From Alloascoidea africana (Eukaryota; Ascomycota; Alloascoideomycetes; Alloascoideales; Alloascoideaceae): 64,000 bases of DNA. Below the pieces are notes generated by a model that saw only the letters and a program-made list of their open reading frames with translations, did no database searches and was not told the DNA's origin. The stretch's first letter is position 1; each line of letters starts with the position of its first letter. Shown piece after piece: positions 1 to 13,215 of this stretch. The stretch spans positions 62,001-126,000 of the forward strand of contig JAKTTT010000015.1 of assembly GCA_030581615.1 (NCBI GenBank). The letters run 5' to 3'. Made by a program: the position numbers and the translations under genes.

Positions 1-379
1 GGCCTCGCCCTGTGTTGTCCAAGTCCATAGTTTCGGTGCTTGCTCTTGATCCATTACTACTATTCCCCTGATGATGATGATGATGATGATTAGCCTGAGG
101 TTTTATACTCCTTGTCCCGCTAGCATTATGGGGACTGGTACTGCCACTGTCATTAATGTTTACCGCGGTGTCATTACGAACAACACCTTTCACCAGTACA
201 ACCTCTCGTGTACAAAGGTGCGGTGTTCCTCTCTTGATACAGCTCTCACAAGGAATCTGCTTATTGCACTTGATCTTCCTTTTGGAACAGAAGGTGCAGG
301 ATCGGGGCGCCCGCTGAGTTCTTCTCGGTGACGGCTTGCCTATCGAGGCGCTCTGTGTGTCGGGACCCGGAGAAATCAT
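1..379 (-). CDS. Zn2Cys6 transcription factor, N-terminal part (gene continues past base 1)
   Basis: The minus strand is open from the ATG at 379 to the window edge (126 codons). Residues 28-56 form a complete Zn(II)2Cys6 binuclear cluster with spacing C-x2-C-x6-C-x5-C-x2-C-x8-C, including the basic run SKRKIKC. This fold binds CGG-type half sites, so the product is very probably a fungal nuclear transcription factor. A Ser/Asn-rich linker follows, with a run of five His encoded by the GAT/ATC repeat at 69-91. The ATG is the first in frame after an upstream TAG. The C-terminal middle-homology and activation regions lie outside the window, so the regulon and ortholog cannot be assigned. The cluster call is firm; the exact family member is unknown. 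Confidence 0.85.
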   Translation of the reverse strand, partial: MISPGPDTQSASIGKPSPRRTQRAPRSCTFCSKRKIKCNKQIPCESCIKRGTPHLCTREVVLVKGVVRNDTAVNINDSGSTSPHNASGTRSIKPQANHHHHHHQGNSSNGSRASTETMDLDNTGRG

Positions 380-1988
380 TTTCTCAGGTTTGTTTGCTTT
401 TACGTTCACTAAATTCTCTGTATTCTTTGTTGTGTTTCGGTCGGGAACGCGCTCACTTTGAAAGTGGAGGTGGATAGCTTGAATCTTGACCGTCTATTTA
501 AGAAATATGTTGGCGCGGGGGAGTTTTGGCGGAGAAGATGACTCAGCCGTCCACGCATATTAGATAAGCCGAATCGAGACTATTGTGATGGATTTAAATA
601 GCTACAAGTTCTATGGTCTTCAATATAAGAAATTCAAAAGTTCGATTTTCAATATACAGAGCAGGTAAAGCAATATCAATCAGTCTCAGTCAATGTAGAA
701 CAGAAAACCCAAATACTTGATACTGTTGAGAGTCAGGAAACAAAGCAAGCAAACCAAAAAAAAAAAAAGAAGGAAGGGGAAATTAGGAACAAATATAGCC
801 CATCAAGCCCATCTAAAAAAAAAAAACAAAGGAAAAATCTGTGCGTATGTAGCCTCAAACAAATAAAGATCCAGAAAAAGTTTATACCTCAATCAATCAA
901 ACAAACAGCAAAACAGAAGCATCAAAATTGTAGAAGCCCTGCCAGAAGAATAAGGCGGGTGGATAAGCGTCAAGAAAGGTCGATCCGGGAATTAAAATAC
1001 CCTCGTCAATTGAAATTCCTTGAACATGTCTCCACAATCTTTTAAAAAAAACGAAGGTTTAAGTAAAACAAAACAAAAAAAAACTCAAGTTGCAAGCGAA
1101 TGATAACAGCAAAGTTGGAAGGAAAAAAAGAACGAAGAAGGTTTTGTTTTGACACAAATCACAATCATAAGCTGAAAGAAAAAATAAAAATAAAATAAGG
1201 TGACTGCAGATATAATAAATCACAAATGGTAGCGTCTCCAGGTGACAGGAGTAAAACAAGTAGAGCTAATAGTGGTTTTTGAATTGAGAAATAGCAATGG
1301 TATAATGGTCAACGGTGACATTAAAGACAAAAAAGTACCCGATTTTTTTTTAGGAAAACACATTTAATTTTTAGTTATGAAAAACCAAGACAATATAGTA
1401 CCAGGTGAAGTTGTTATTGTAGTAGTAGTAGTAGCAGTAGGAATGAAGAAAAAAAACAAAAAAAGTAAAACCCAAGTATTATGAGATCATTAAAAAAGAG
1501 TCATTGTCATTTATTTTATCTTAACACATGAATGATAATCCAGAGTGGGAAATGATGAAGATGATGGTATTAGGAAAATGTTAATGCTTGAGTTGAATTA
1601 TCAATCCAGGATCCATGTTAAAAAAATCTACCTTTTTTGCAGAGTCACACACCAGTATGCCATGTTAATAACCATTGGATGAACGGGGGAAATTGTTGAA
1701 GAAGGGGGTTAAGAGCCAGAGCCAGAGCCAGTTTTTCCTCTTGACCAAAGAGATGCTATTTTTTGTTGTTGTAAAAAGAGAGAGCAGGAATGCCATCAAA
1801 AAAAAGAGATTGATGTTTCCAAGATTTTGTTGTTTGTTGAGAAGATTGAGGTTGGGTCGTTAATATCAAAATGTATTCTTGAGGTGAACATGGTACAGTT
1901 ATCATGAACGAAGACAAAACAAAACAAAGCAAGATGATGATATTTGTTCCTGAAGGTTTGTATCTATTGCTTTTTCTGTTCTCTCTTT
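380..1988. other. intergenic, 5' of the Zn2Cys6 gene and 3' of the next gene
   Basis: AT-rich stretch with several A-runs (for example 757-771 and 816-828) and a (GTA)n trinucleotide array near 1419-1440. No open frame here looks like a protein. It must hold the promoter and leader of the gene starting at 379 and the 3' untranslated region of the gene ending at 1989. I see nothing else. Confidence 0.6.
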
Positions 1989-3114
1989 TTAATGGCTCTT
2001 CAGAGGACTGGGGGAGGCTACTCTTAACCCGGTGTTAGGATTGACAATGTCGACTGGTTTCCTGACTCTTGGTGCAATATAGGTAGATTTCTTCATGGTT
2101 CCTTTGCCAGGAGATAATATCGAGTAGGCAGAATAGGAGGAATTAGTGTTTACAGACTTGTTCGATAATGGTGAAGAGTGGCGGTAGTAGTACGATGGCG
2201 GGGAATTAGCGCTTGAGTAAGAAGCATTCGAAACATTTTCATTTTGTACAGGAGATAAACTGGGCGAACCAAATGCGTAGCCCGAAATTGGTTTCTATAA
2301 GCAGTCGAGTGTTAGTTTTAAGATCTAAACAGCAAAAAAAAAGAAAAAAAATAGAATCAAACATGTCAAGTTGAAGCAGATCATGGCATACCAAAAATAG
2401 CTCGGGGCAGAATTCTAAATCGTCCTCCATATCAAAGCCTCGGCCGGCATTATATTTTGCACGAGAGGAAAAAGATCTGTAATACGATGTAGGTGACGAA
2501 GAAGAGGCTGAGCCGGACGCTGAAGCCGAGCTTGCAGTGGCCATCAAGCCTCTTGTGGCATTTGGAGAAACAGAACTTGGTCTGGTGTAGGCAACATTTG
2601 AGGAGGAGGAGGATGGCTTGTATGCAGTGGTGGCGGGAGGGCTGGTTCTATTGCTGCCAGAAGCAGCTCCGTAGTTCGAAGAGACCGAGTTTGCTACCTT
2701 GTGGTTATACAAATGAGAGTTGTAGGCATTTCTGTTAGTGTTCCTGGTGGTGTTGGTATTTGACGCAAGTGTGTTGTTGATCATTCCTGTCGTATTGGTT
2801 GCAGATCCCTGAGTCGTACCACCAAGAGCGTTCCCATAGGCCAAAGGAGATGAGCGGTTGTTCATATTATTCATGGCCATGGACATGTACTGTTGTTGGC
2901 GAGGCGCATTGCTTGCGATGGAGGACTGGTAGGCGGTGGTCGTTGGTGGAAGATTTGTTGGGTTGTTGTTGCTGGAGCTCATAGACATGGTGGACGTCGA
3001 CAGAGCGGAGGTCATGGGCATGCTCATATTAATATTCATATTCATGGAGACATTCAGAGGCATTGAAGAAGAGGAGACGGGGTAGGAATTGCTGTTCTGG
3101 TAATAATAACTCAT
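1989..3114 (-). CDS. Asn/Ser/Met-rich low-complexity protein, one intron
   Basis: Two exons, 3114-2392 and 2294-1989, give 342 residues. The intron 2295-2391 has donor GTATGC, branch-like ACTAAC and acceptor TATAG, and joins the reading frames in phase 0. The N-terminal 200 residues are Met-, Asn-, Ser- and Thr-rich, typical of a disordered or prion-like protein. An acidic patch ending FDMEDDLEFCPEL precedes the splice junction. The second exon ends with a basic segment containing RKPVDIVNPNTG, which resembles short peptides in yeast translation factors such as eIF4G; this resemblance is from memory and is not an assignment. A longer ORF upstream of 3114 exists but MSYYYQ at 3114 is the natural start because the upstream sequence is promoter-like. 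No known domain; a role in RNA binding or translation is a guess. Confidence 0.7.
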
Positions 3115-6100
3115 TGTGGAAGACAAAGATGAATAAAAAGATCCAATGTGTTGCTGTTTGATGTTGTTGTTGAGAAGAGAAAGAGTGGAAGGAGCAAAAC
3201 TGCAAAAACGAAAGGGGGGGGCACACGGGCGGGTAACCACAAGGTCACATGATGCGGAGGGAGGAGGGAAAAGAAGGTGCGGCAGCATTTGGCTGGCTCG
3301 CCGCTCCAATCGCAGAGCGAGAGGCTGGGGGATCTGGTGGGAGCAGGAGGACAAAGACCGCGGTCGTCGCAGTGCTGTGCTGTTGTGCTCCTGTGCCTGT
3401 TTATTTTCCCCTTTTTGTTTGCAGTGTGGGATTTGGTGTTTGTTTGCTAAATTTCAACACATGGGGTTATGTGACGTGGGAGAGTTGGGCGCCATGCATA
3501 TATGCACACGAGACAAAAAGGCATCTGTTTATTCACGAATTATAGATTCTGGCTAGAGTATGAAACTGATCTCTAGAAAATATAAATCGTGTCTGTTACT
3601 CGGGAGCGTTTACTCATCATGAATTATCATTGGACGTTACTGTTAAATAAGTATGAGAACAAAAAGAGAGCATACAGCACTCTGATGTATCTCAAACGTC
3701 ATACGCGCTAAGCTAAGCATATTTGTGTTTGAAAGAAATAGACTACGACATTGTAGCATTACCCCTGATGACTGGTCTAACACCACTCTGAGAGGTTGCT
3801 CTTCTTTCCACAATTGTGATGTGGCCAGGTCTTTAGTGCCTGAAGATGCCATAGATGCTCAATCTGTGACAGGCACGGGTCAGGTATTGATTGCAATTCT
3901 CCGATTGGGCTTACCTTGGTAATGAAATTTTTTTCAAAACAATGGAGTTTATTTTGACTGTTTCCTCAAACATGGCTGCTTCTTTTATCGTTCTCTACAT
4001 CATACTTTTGCTGATCTCCAAAATGCACTGATATTTTTTCGCGCTCTCCTTCTGGGAATCCAGATCTCCAATTGAATCACTTTCCATGATACAGTCATGT
4101 ATAAGCATCAAGATTGCAAATTCGCCGTCTCGGTTCCTATAAATACACAATGGCCGATGATGGGACATGATTAACGATTGATGCAGTTAGACTTGGAACG
4201 CGAGACACAAATCTTGGGCTGTCTCATTAAGACCCACTATAGTCGGGCTATTTCAAATTCCGGCAAAGGATTCGGGCTAAAGTAATGAACAAGTCGAAAA
4301 AAAAAAAGAAGAAGGAACAATATTTGTTCAGAATGCATCTTGACATGCATGGTCAGGGTCTTTTGTTGTAAATTTGTGTTGTTTTCTTCATTTTCTCCGT
4401 TGAAGAAAAATGACTATCAGGGTCCCCCTCTCAATATGTAAACTTATATATGACTGTAGTCATCAAATATACGTTTTTGGTATAAAAGAAAGGACTTGAT
4501 TAAAAACCCAACAGGTTTCCAGGTATGGGTTTTATAGAACCATCAATGTTATTACTTTCATTTTGCTCATTTACATGCATAGTCCCTTTTTTCTGTTTCT
4601 TCTTCTTCTCCTTCAAGAAATCTGCTAGTTTGGCAATCAGGACTACATATAAATCATCTAAACTTGTTAAAATGAGCATTTTCATCAATAGATTCGGCAG
4701 TATTAACAGATGAAAAATAAAAAGGCACAGAAGCAATCGCAATTCGTTTTTTTGAAGCACAACAAGAATTTCGATAGAAAACAGAATGATTTTCTCTCTA
4801 GTTCTAACTCTAATTAGAGGCAATAATCCGATAAAACACACAACATGTGAAAAGAGAACCAAAAGAAAAGTAGAGCTTGTCTCTTCTTCATGTATCATCA
4901 CTGTTGGGCATATTTCGAAGCCATAGTAAAAAAAAAAACGCCAGTCTCTGGGCTGAATTGCTCTATATAGGTGCTATTACTACTATTTTGATGATAACCA
5001 TTCTGGCCATCACTTGGGAGTACAATAAGCCCAAGGTATGTGATGAAGAAGGACCACATTGTGAGAAATCCCGACACTGAAATCAGAGTTTCTGCTGTAG
5101 AAATGACTCATGGAATCTTGGGTCAATTGTTAAGCAGTGCAACAAAAAAAAAAGGAGCTTTCTCCCTTGAGGACGCGGCGTGTCAATGCGGTCACCTAGT
5201 GCCTCGCTTTGACAATAAAGGTCGTAGAGTGCCTCTTGTCCCACAAGGAGGAGAATGTAACGGAGCGGCGGCGGCGGCGGCGGCGGCAGTGTTGTTCCAC
5301 TCCCCAAATGAGAGATGGAAGCCAAAGCTTGTTGAATTCTACAAGCTGAGGTATGCGGCGATGAGCATTCAAATCAGACAAAGCATTTTGATTAGGTGAC
5401 ATAAAACTTGTGGCTCAATAAATGAATGAGCTCTCCATCCAATTCAATGACTTTCAGAAATTGGTTGAATTTTTTTTTTAAAGACACAAAAGTTTACAAT
5501 CCATCATGGACGATTCTATTCATTAGAGTTGGAGGAGTACGGATAGATACTCTAGACACAGATAGTACAAAAAACACAAAAAAAAAAGCAACGTGAGACA
5601 CTTCACTCTGGACACAAACAGAAAGAATTATATCAAAATGCCTTTTAAAATAGTTAACATGGGAAATGAAATGCTTAATTTACATTAAGCCTAGAGTTTG
5701 GGATTCGTTATATAGCGATTGAGGTTCAATTTCTCTGCAAAAAAAGGATAACAAAGGATGCGTGTTTGTAGTTGGATTTATCAGATCTGGATCTGGATCT
5801 GGATCTGGATCTAGGAAAGGAGGCTAAGCTTAAACCTAAACCCCCAATTAGTCGAAATATGATACTTGTGGGTAAAAATAGCCAACTTGCTCAAATTCCC
5901 AATTCCATTTCTCCACTTTCACTTTCACTTTCACGAAAAATCAGACTATCTTGTATATATATTTTTTTTGGAGTCGAGTAGGAAGTTACAACTCGATAAT
6001 GGATACCGATACCAATACAGATACAAGACAAAGCAAAGCAAAGTTAATCAAAGAAAAGAAAAGCGAAAAGCCAGTCTGCATCTGTATCTTTTGATTTGTA

Positions 6101-8000
6101 CCTTGGCAAGTTCTTTACATGTCTAACTTTAAAGCGCAAGGGGGAAGGAGAGGGGGGTAGAGAAAAAGAGGGTTAGAAGCTTTTTTAGCACTTGGGCTAT
6201 TCCTGAGGTAGCTATGAAAGGGAGATAGATGGATTGATTGATTGTGCTTGCTCTCTTTTTGGCGAGTTGAGATTTAATTTTGATTGGGTCTGGAATGGAT
6301 TTATCTGACTTGTACTAGTCCCAATTTCACTTCTAGATGTGTTTTGTTTGCACACTCACACAGTCAGTGTAGTGTGTCTTTTCTCTCAAATGTACATTTC
6401 ACTCAACTTTGAGCGTGAGCATGTCTTTTCTTTCACTCATGCGTATTGATGGATGGGCGGACTGCTTCTGGAATCGATCCAGTGCCAAAAAAGTAAAAAG
6501 GAAAAAAAAAAAGAATACAGCATACAGTAGGGAACTACCTGTCAAGTGGGTTGGAATTTACACGCATGGAATAAACAACAACCAACAAAAAGAAAATTTT
6601 AGCCATTTGGTCTCTCATCTTTTGTTTTTTTTGCATGTTGCAAAGGCGATGATGGCTGGTTTTGTGTCTTGTTTTGGGCTTTTTAGCTTAAAGTGTTAAG
6701 CTTTTGGGTTTAGGCTTTTAGTAAGGACAAGGACCGATGGCTGCAAGATTTTGTACACTTTAGAGATTTCGATTAAGGTTTTCGCTAGGTCTCAAGGTTG
6801 GGACCTTGGAATCTTGGGACATGGGGACCTAGGGACTTGAGACTTGAGACTTGAGACCTAGGGAGACACTATGGCGGCGGCGGCGGCTATAATGGGCTCA
6901 GAACCTTTTTACCTTTTATTGTTTTGGTTCGGATTTAGTATGCCTATGTCAGATCTGGAATGATCTGAGGGTTCAAGATCTGACGCTAGGCAAAAACGAA
7001 AAATGTTTAGATCTGCCTCTGGCTCTGCGGTTACTGTTATAGTCAGGTACGTGGGCGACTCGAAAGGACACGGGTCCGAAAACAGAAGCTTTGCAAACCA
7101 AACAGGTTAGACTGGAAGCTTCTTTAGTGCAAAGCAAAGCAAAGCGCCCGTGCCCCAGTTATCCGATGATGGACCGGGTCGAGGACAGCCAATCGGGGCC
7201 GGGAGAAGGGGAAGGAGAGGGTATATAGAGATAGAGATGGAACCGTCAGACACCAGATCCTGGTAGACGGAGCTGTAAGTTTGGACAGGTTCGGCAAGAG
7301 AACAGACATCCGAAGAAGAAGATGAAGATGATAATGATGGAGCAGTAGGGACGGCAAAAGGCCGCATCCAATCCGATGGGGCCATTGGTGCTGGGCTGCT
7401 ACCCCGGGTTTTCATTTGCTTCTTCTTAGTCTGTGAACATGGATGTATATGAAGGTGGTGTGTAATAACATTATGGTCTGGAGCGAGCGTGTGTACTTAG
7501 CTTAGCTTACTTGGCGAGAGGCGACGGCCACGGCCACGGCCACTGTCACGACACGGTAGAGAAGAAATGGAAATGGGAGATGGTCGAGTCGATTCTGGAA
7601 ACTCTAGTTAATCCGCACTTTGGGGTGAAACATCCAGAAGGGCTTTTCATGTCGGAGTGTCTCTGTCTGACTACCTCTCTTGCAGTAGATGTGAGGCATG
7701 TTGAACAATAAGTAAACGAAGAAGCAGCAGGCTTTTTCTTTTTCTTTTTCCTTTTCTTTTTCTTTTTGTAGTATTTTTTTCCCAGACTTGTGTCTCTATC
7801 TTCTGGTTCCTTAAATTGAGTTATTTTAGAGTTTTTGAGTTGGGACAAAAGGGAACGGTTCCGTAAACCCTGAAACATTAGATTCTACAGGTGAATGAGG
7901 TTCGATTGCGTCCAGAGCACAAAAAGATGGATGGGACAATGGGATTGGAATTGTAGGAGAAGAGAGTGTCTAAGACTTGGGTGTATACATAATTTTCTAT
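3115..8000. other. gene desert between two divergent genes, first part
   Basis: Nearly 5 kb between divergently transcribed genes (starts at 3114 minus and 8732 plus). Small ORFs occur but lack codon structure or homologues that I recognise. It holds a GGC triplet run at 5265-5287, a GATCTG hexamer array at 5784-5812, an ACGGCC hexamer array at 7525-7543 and a T/C pentamer tract near 7735-7769. A frame open at about 4877-5039 encodes a hydrophobic stretch followed by GTATGT and could be an exon, but no partner exon is visible. Most likely a long regulatory region and untranslated leaders. Confidence 0.55.
5784..5812. repeat. GATCTG hexamer array
   Basis: About 4.8 copies of GATCTG in a row, in non-coding sequence. 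Shorter GATCTGGAT-like fragments recur near 43378-43412 and 46157-46178, so the motif is locally favoured. Confidence 0.9.
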
Positions 8001-8731
8001 ATTTTCAGGCGCCCAGTGGCTAACAGCAAGGCTAACAGCAAGTCCATTCCCCTCCCTCCCGTTGCCCCTGAAGACTGGGCAGCCATACGATGTGGACCGA
8101 GTGTTTCAGAATGAGGGAGATTGTAATTGAGCGAGGGTTTGAGACTGCGCTGGGAATCGGCAACGGGAAAGAAACAAAAAGGACAGGCACATGGCAAGGA
8201 AAGGGGCTTCTTTTTGTTTCTGGCTGGCGGCTTCCCTGCAGGGCACAGGAACCGGAGGGCGCGACGGAGACTTTTGCCTCTGTCTGGACACAGTCCGGAC
8301 ACACTCCCGCCAGGAGTATCCCGCCAGGAGTATCCAGCCAGGAGAGCCCAGTCAGTCCCGTTGGCCCAGTCTGGCAGGCACCCGGGGGCCGTCCTTTCGC
8401 GAGCTGGGCGGTTTGCCCGTCGCGTCCGGGCGTGCGAGCCAGGAACTAAGTTGGCGGGCCCGGCCGGAACCGTGTCCGCACGGGCCGGGTAACGCGACGC
8501 TGCACTCGCCCAGAGCGGCGGCACCCGGTTCCGGCCGGGACGAGGGACGAGGGACGAGAGACCCGCCCGCGGGACCCGCCCCGGACATTCTCTCTCGGGC
8601 TGGGCTCCTCGTCCAGACACTCCTCTTCACACCCTGGTCTGCCTCTCTACTCTTCTCTACTCTTCTCGACTCGACTCTGCTCTGCCTCCCTTCCTCGCCG
8701 TCCTGCCTCTCCCTCCCTTCCTTCCCCGTTC
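8001..8731. promoter_or_regulatory. GC-rich leader/promoter of the C2H2 regulator
   Basis: The GC content rises sharply here relative to flanking AT-rich DNA. It contains a 14-base unit CCCGCCAGGAGTAT repeated twice plus a diverged third copy (8306-8344), and CCCCT elements near 8049 and 8066. CCCCT is the classic target of Msn2/Usv1-type fingers, so autoregulation by the downstream gene is possible but not shown. From about 8640 to 8730 the sequence becomes a CT-rich tract directly before the start codon, as in many long yeast leaders. Several overlapping open frames here arise from GC bias and are not credible genes. Confidence 0.5.
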
Positions 8732-9436
8732 ATGACCCCCCTGTCGAAGCTGCGCTCCCGCTCGCGCACTGCGAGATCCTCCCTGAAGCCAAACCCAGAC
8801 CAGCAATCCTCCTCTCCCTCCACCACTACAAACACCAACACCAACAACAACAACAACAATGACGACCACAACATCCCAAGCGAAACGCCATCGTCTTCTG
8901 CCAAAGACAAGTCCGCCTCAAAACCGTCTTCCCTGGCAAACACAACCACTTCCACACCCGCAAACGCTTCGGTGGCCGCCAAAAAGAAGTACCGTAGAGC
9001 CCCCAAGGTCTTCAAGTGCACGGGCTATCCAGAGTGCAACATGACCTTCACCCGTTCAGAGCATCTTGCTCGGCACATTCGAAAACACACCGGCGAAAGA
9101 CCCTTCGAATGCCCTTACTGCCATCGCAAGTTCAGCAGGCTCGACAATCTCAGACAGCACGTAAACACTGTTCACGCCTACGAGAACTTTGTAATCGATT
9201 TCCCCTCTTCAAAGGCCCTCAAGTCCTATTCCTCATCCTCGTCCTCGTCCTCGTCCATCACCGCTCCTTCCGCTGCTGCCACCAATGTTGCCACTAATGT
9301 TGCCAATTCTGCCCCTGTTAGCTCGGCTGGCCATGGCCAACCGCAGCACCTCGCACCCGTAATTGCCCCTGGCACTGCAGGGAACAACAACAACAACAAC
9401 ACCTCGAGCTATACCAGCGAGGACAACGACGATGGT

Positions 9437-9474
<38 letters not shown>

Positions 9475-11308
9475 CTACGCCTTATCTCACGATGACGAAG
9501 ACGATGACCACGACAATGACAATGACATTCGGGCAGATCAGTATACCCATGAGGGCCCCAGGCGGAAAAAATCAAACAATTTACTGGCTAGTTATGACAA
9601 TGCTTCTGCATCTCCCTTTGCTTCTACTTTTGGAACTGGCACTTCCAATACAAACCTGTCCCTGGATCCCTCGTCCACCACAAATGAACACCTCCAACTC
9701 CAACATCAGATCCCTGGTGTAATAATAAACAACTCCTCGGTCTCCGGTAATATCCCACCACCCCCTTCCTCTTCCAGACTACTATTTCGCCCTCCTCCTT
9801 CCTTTAGACCTAAACATCGCCCACAACCAATATTGTTACCCCAACATTTACCAAAGTCTAGAGACGATCTCATTCTGAAGCACAAGCTGCCTCTGTCCCC
9901 GAATTCGACTTCCACAAACTCAAACGATTTTCTCAAGCCACCACAATCTGCCCCTGCTTTTATCACAACGTATAGCCAGATCCATCTGCACCCCCAACAA
10001 CAACAACAACAACATTTACTTCATCACCAGACTTCAATGGGTCCGCAAACCCTAACAAAATCCACAACCTGTTCCAACGGTCTCCAAACCCCTACAATCC
10101 TCCAATTCCCTCCACCTCCTTCCTCTCCCACAGCTGTTCGCTCCCCATTATCATGCGCCGTTATTTCGCCTCTCAACTCCACTCTCCCTGCATCAACCAC
10201 ACCCATGAATGGATCGTTCATCGACGCGGTAACTCCAACGTCCGCCGCATCCTTCGTAACATACCATTCCGGTGGGAGTATTAGTACTGGGAATACAAGC
10301 CTACATCAGCCTTATACGCCCGTGTCCCCGGGCTTTTTCACAACAACTGCGCCTTCATCTTCATCCTCGTCCTCCTGTAATAAAACCCGACCAATGACAA
10401 TCACCGCTGGGGCTGGTTTGCCAATGACTCATTTGACCCCAACCGGATCAATGGGGAGTGGTGGAAGATTACGACAGATTGATTTTCAAAATCCCATCAT
10501 TACCCACAAGACAAGTGGATCTTCACTAATGTCTACTAACACCACCACCACCAGAAATGGAAGCACGAATATTGATAGAGACCGGGACGTCATTATGGGA
10601 GGAACCACAAATACCACGACAATCAGTGGCACGAATCAAAATCAAACCAAAAGCTGGTTGAATTCGGTGCTTTGCAGTGGTAACTCAACAACAACAACAA
10701 CCACCACCACAACCCCAGTGGATGCTACTACCACCATGGAGCAACAACAGGCTTTAGATTCTTCTCCAAGTACGATTTTGTTACCGCCTATTAAAAACCT
10801 TTCACTGAGAAAACCTACAATCGAAAGTTTACTTTCTTCTCAATCAGGAGGAACACTTCCCAATGCAGCATTTGGATCAACCTCGACGATTTTCCCTCAA
10901 TCCCAAGTCAGGGGTAAAGAAGAACGGTTTCAATTTGGTTACTCAAATGAACGATCCGCCACAAGGCCAACAACAAATCCAGCTGCAGCTCGGTCCACTT
11001 CCAGCTTACCCTTACCCTTGGTAAGCAGTTTGAGTTCTGGTTCGAATTCGAGCTCGACCTCAAGCTCGACCTCAAGCTCAACGGAAACCTTACGACTAGT
11101 AGCTTCAACATCTTCTCCAAAAGTGAGATCAGCAGAAACCCAGTTTCCCCCTGATACAGCCACCACCACCAGTGCCACCACCGCGATAGTCACGGTGGTT
11201 GATGGAAACGTTTCAAAACCATCTGCATCGATGAGTGCCTCAATGGTTGGGAAGAATACCAAAAATTTAAACGTTAGTATGCTATTGGAAGCGGCTACAT
11301 TGAATTGA
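8732..11308 (+). CDS. C2H2 zinc-finger transcription factor, Usv1/Rgm1/Rsf2-like
   Basis: 858 residues. Two adjacent C2H2 fingers sit at residues 94-148: C96-x5-C102-x12-H115-x3-H119 and C127-x2-C130-x12-H143-x4-H148, joined by the linker HTGERPF. The recognition helices read RSEHLAR and RLDNLRQ, the arrangement used by yeast Msn2, Usv1 and Rsf2 relatives, which bind AGGGG/CCCCT sites. The rest is disordered, with Asn, Ser, Thr and Gln runs, a poly-Asp stretch near residues 230-246 encoded by a GAC/GAT array, and Pro/Ser-rich segments typical of activation domains. The start at 8732 follows a CT-rich leader. The nearest family is the stress and carbon-response regulators; no single ortholog can be named. 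No intron signals are needed. The two-finger architecture is firm. Confidence 0.88.
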
Positions 11309-13215
11309 TATGGAGGAAAGTGTAAAATGATGCGAAAGGTTGGTTTTTGGTTTCTTCTTCTGTTTCATTCATATATATTTGAAAGAAGTGTATTTTGTTT
11401 ATGGCTTGCAAAGCTTTTTTTAAATTTCTTTTCTTCTTTTTTTTTGATATTCTTTATTCCCCCCGTTTTATAGCTCCTTTATTATTATTATTATTATTTC
11501 TTTTTTTTTTGGTCTTTGCTTTGCCTTTTAACCTGTTCTGTCACTTGTTATGGAACCTGATTGATTGTGTTTTTAATGCTAACTTACAAGACTTCTTTTT
11601 TTTTTTTTTTTCATTTCTCGATTATCTTAAGTACTCCATTTTTAGTTTTCTTTTCTTATCTAGTTTTCTGACATGTTCTTAAGCACTTTTTCCCGGTATT
11701 ATATATTCATATGTTTTATTTGTTCCTCCCTTCTCCCTCCCCCTCCCCTCTACTCATATATCCATTATTATGTCTTTTTGTTAATTTTTTTATAGAAAGA
11801 GCTTTTCTTTTTTTATGTTTCTCTCTTGTTTATTATTAGATGTTTTTTCTATAGATATAAGAACATTGGGAAAGAAAGAAAAAATCAACCAATCAATCAA
11901 GCAAAGAGGCTTTTTTTGACTTCTACGTTCAATTTCCTTATAAAATTATGCACCGTTCAGGGGTGAAAACCATGTGTCACCTTTTTTTCTTTTGACATTT
12001 CCCCTTTTGGTTTTATCTTTTTGGTCATCATGTGCTGATAATTGATGCATTCAACCCCCAATACAAATCCAAAAAAAAAAAAAAAAATTGGGCAATAATA
12101 GAAGGATTATAGGGTGTTTGATTACTTGGCACATGATATTTGAATGTGTCACATATACATACATTCCCAATGGATTTACAAAGTAACTGCATCTTGGCTT
12201 TATATCATTTTCTTTTTTTCACGTTGTTAATTTCCGTTTAGATATATCATCAGACCAATATCAGGTAAACGTCAAGTTTTTCGAATTCAGCCGTACAGTT
12301 TCAATTGCACAAAAACAAAAATCCAATGCATAGAAAAAGTGCATTTCTGAATTCCTCTTCTTTTTCATCTTGTAATCTTGGAAATAGTAAACAAACATGA
12401 AATGGATAATTGGTTTTGCCTAGGTGATACAGTATATGTCGTATATTGTAATCTTTCCTTGTCTTTCTCTGTTTTACTGATATAGAATACTAGAATGTGA
12501 TGAGATATTGACAAGCCACAGCTTCTTATGAGTATCCCAGCTTGATTGTTCAAAAAATCAATGGTTTGCAGGGATGATATGATTCAATTGTTGTCATTTT
12601 CAAAAGATAGACGTTGAGATGGTGGCGGTTCAGTTTACATTCTTCTAATTCATAACAGAGAATGGCAGGCTGATACCCAGAGATGACACAATCCAAAGAT
12701 CCCAGATTTTTTTTTTCCAAAAACAAAAATTAAAAATTCCAAAGGTAAGGATTTAAGGGACTCCAAATCGAAATTAATGTGCTCCTCCAACCCGCCATTT
12801 AAGTCTACAGAGATATTTTTCTTGTAAATTGAGTCTTGGCATACAGAAATCTTGGAGATCCTCCCAACGCGCCAATTTAAGAAAGCTTTAACTGCATTGT
12901 CCAGGATAGTTTTCTTTTTCAAAAATTGGGAAAGAAAGATTTTAACTGGAAACTTGAAATAGCTTGTGTTATCTAAAGTTTTTTTGTTCAAGAATTAATT
13001 GATAAAGGAAACCAAACTTTTTTTTTTTTTCAATGTTCGGGGGAAAAAATCGAAAAAGCAAAATCTGTCCAATAATGTTTTACAGAATTTTTCATTGTTC
13101 ATCTCCAATTTCGAGTAGGCAAACAGAGATTTCAATGAAGTAATACTGTGGATAGAAAGGCAAGGTATCTATAATTGGAAGATGCCCCCCCTAATTAACA
13201 ATTTTCCTGCTGCAC
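11309..13215. other. gene-free stretch, 3' of the C2H2 regulator
   Basis: AT-rich DNA with long T-runs (for example 11597-11612) immediately after the stop codon, likely a long 3' untranslated region. A methionine-free open frame on the minus strand at 12650-12991 has no start codon and no recognised homologue. Nothing else supported. Confidence 0.5.

Noticed and set aside
4877-5080. Hydrophobic open frame ending at a GTATGT donor-like site
   Set aside because: No ATG, a stop directly upstream, and no partner exon or branch site downstream that I could find.
8090-8862. Several overlapping open frames on both strands
   Set aside because: They sit in GC-rich DNA where stops are rare, lack protein-like composition, and overlap the leader of the C2H2 gene.
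12650-12991. 113-codon minus-strand frame
   Set aside because: No ATG or internal Met, no domain, no splice partners.
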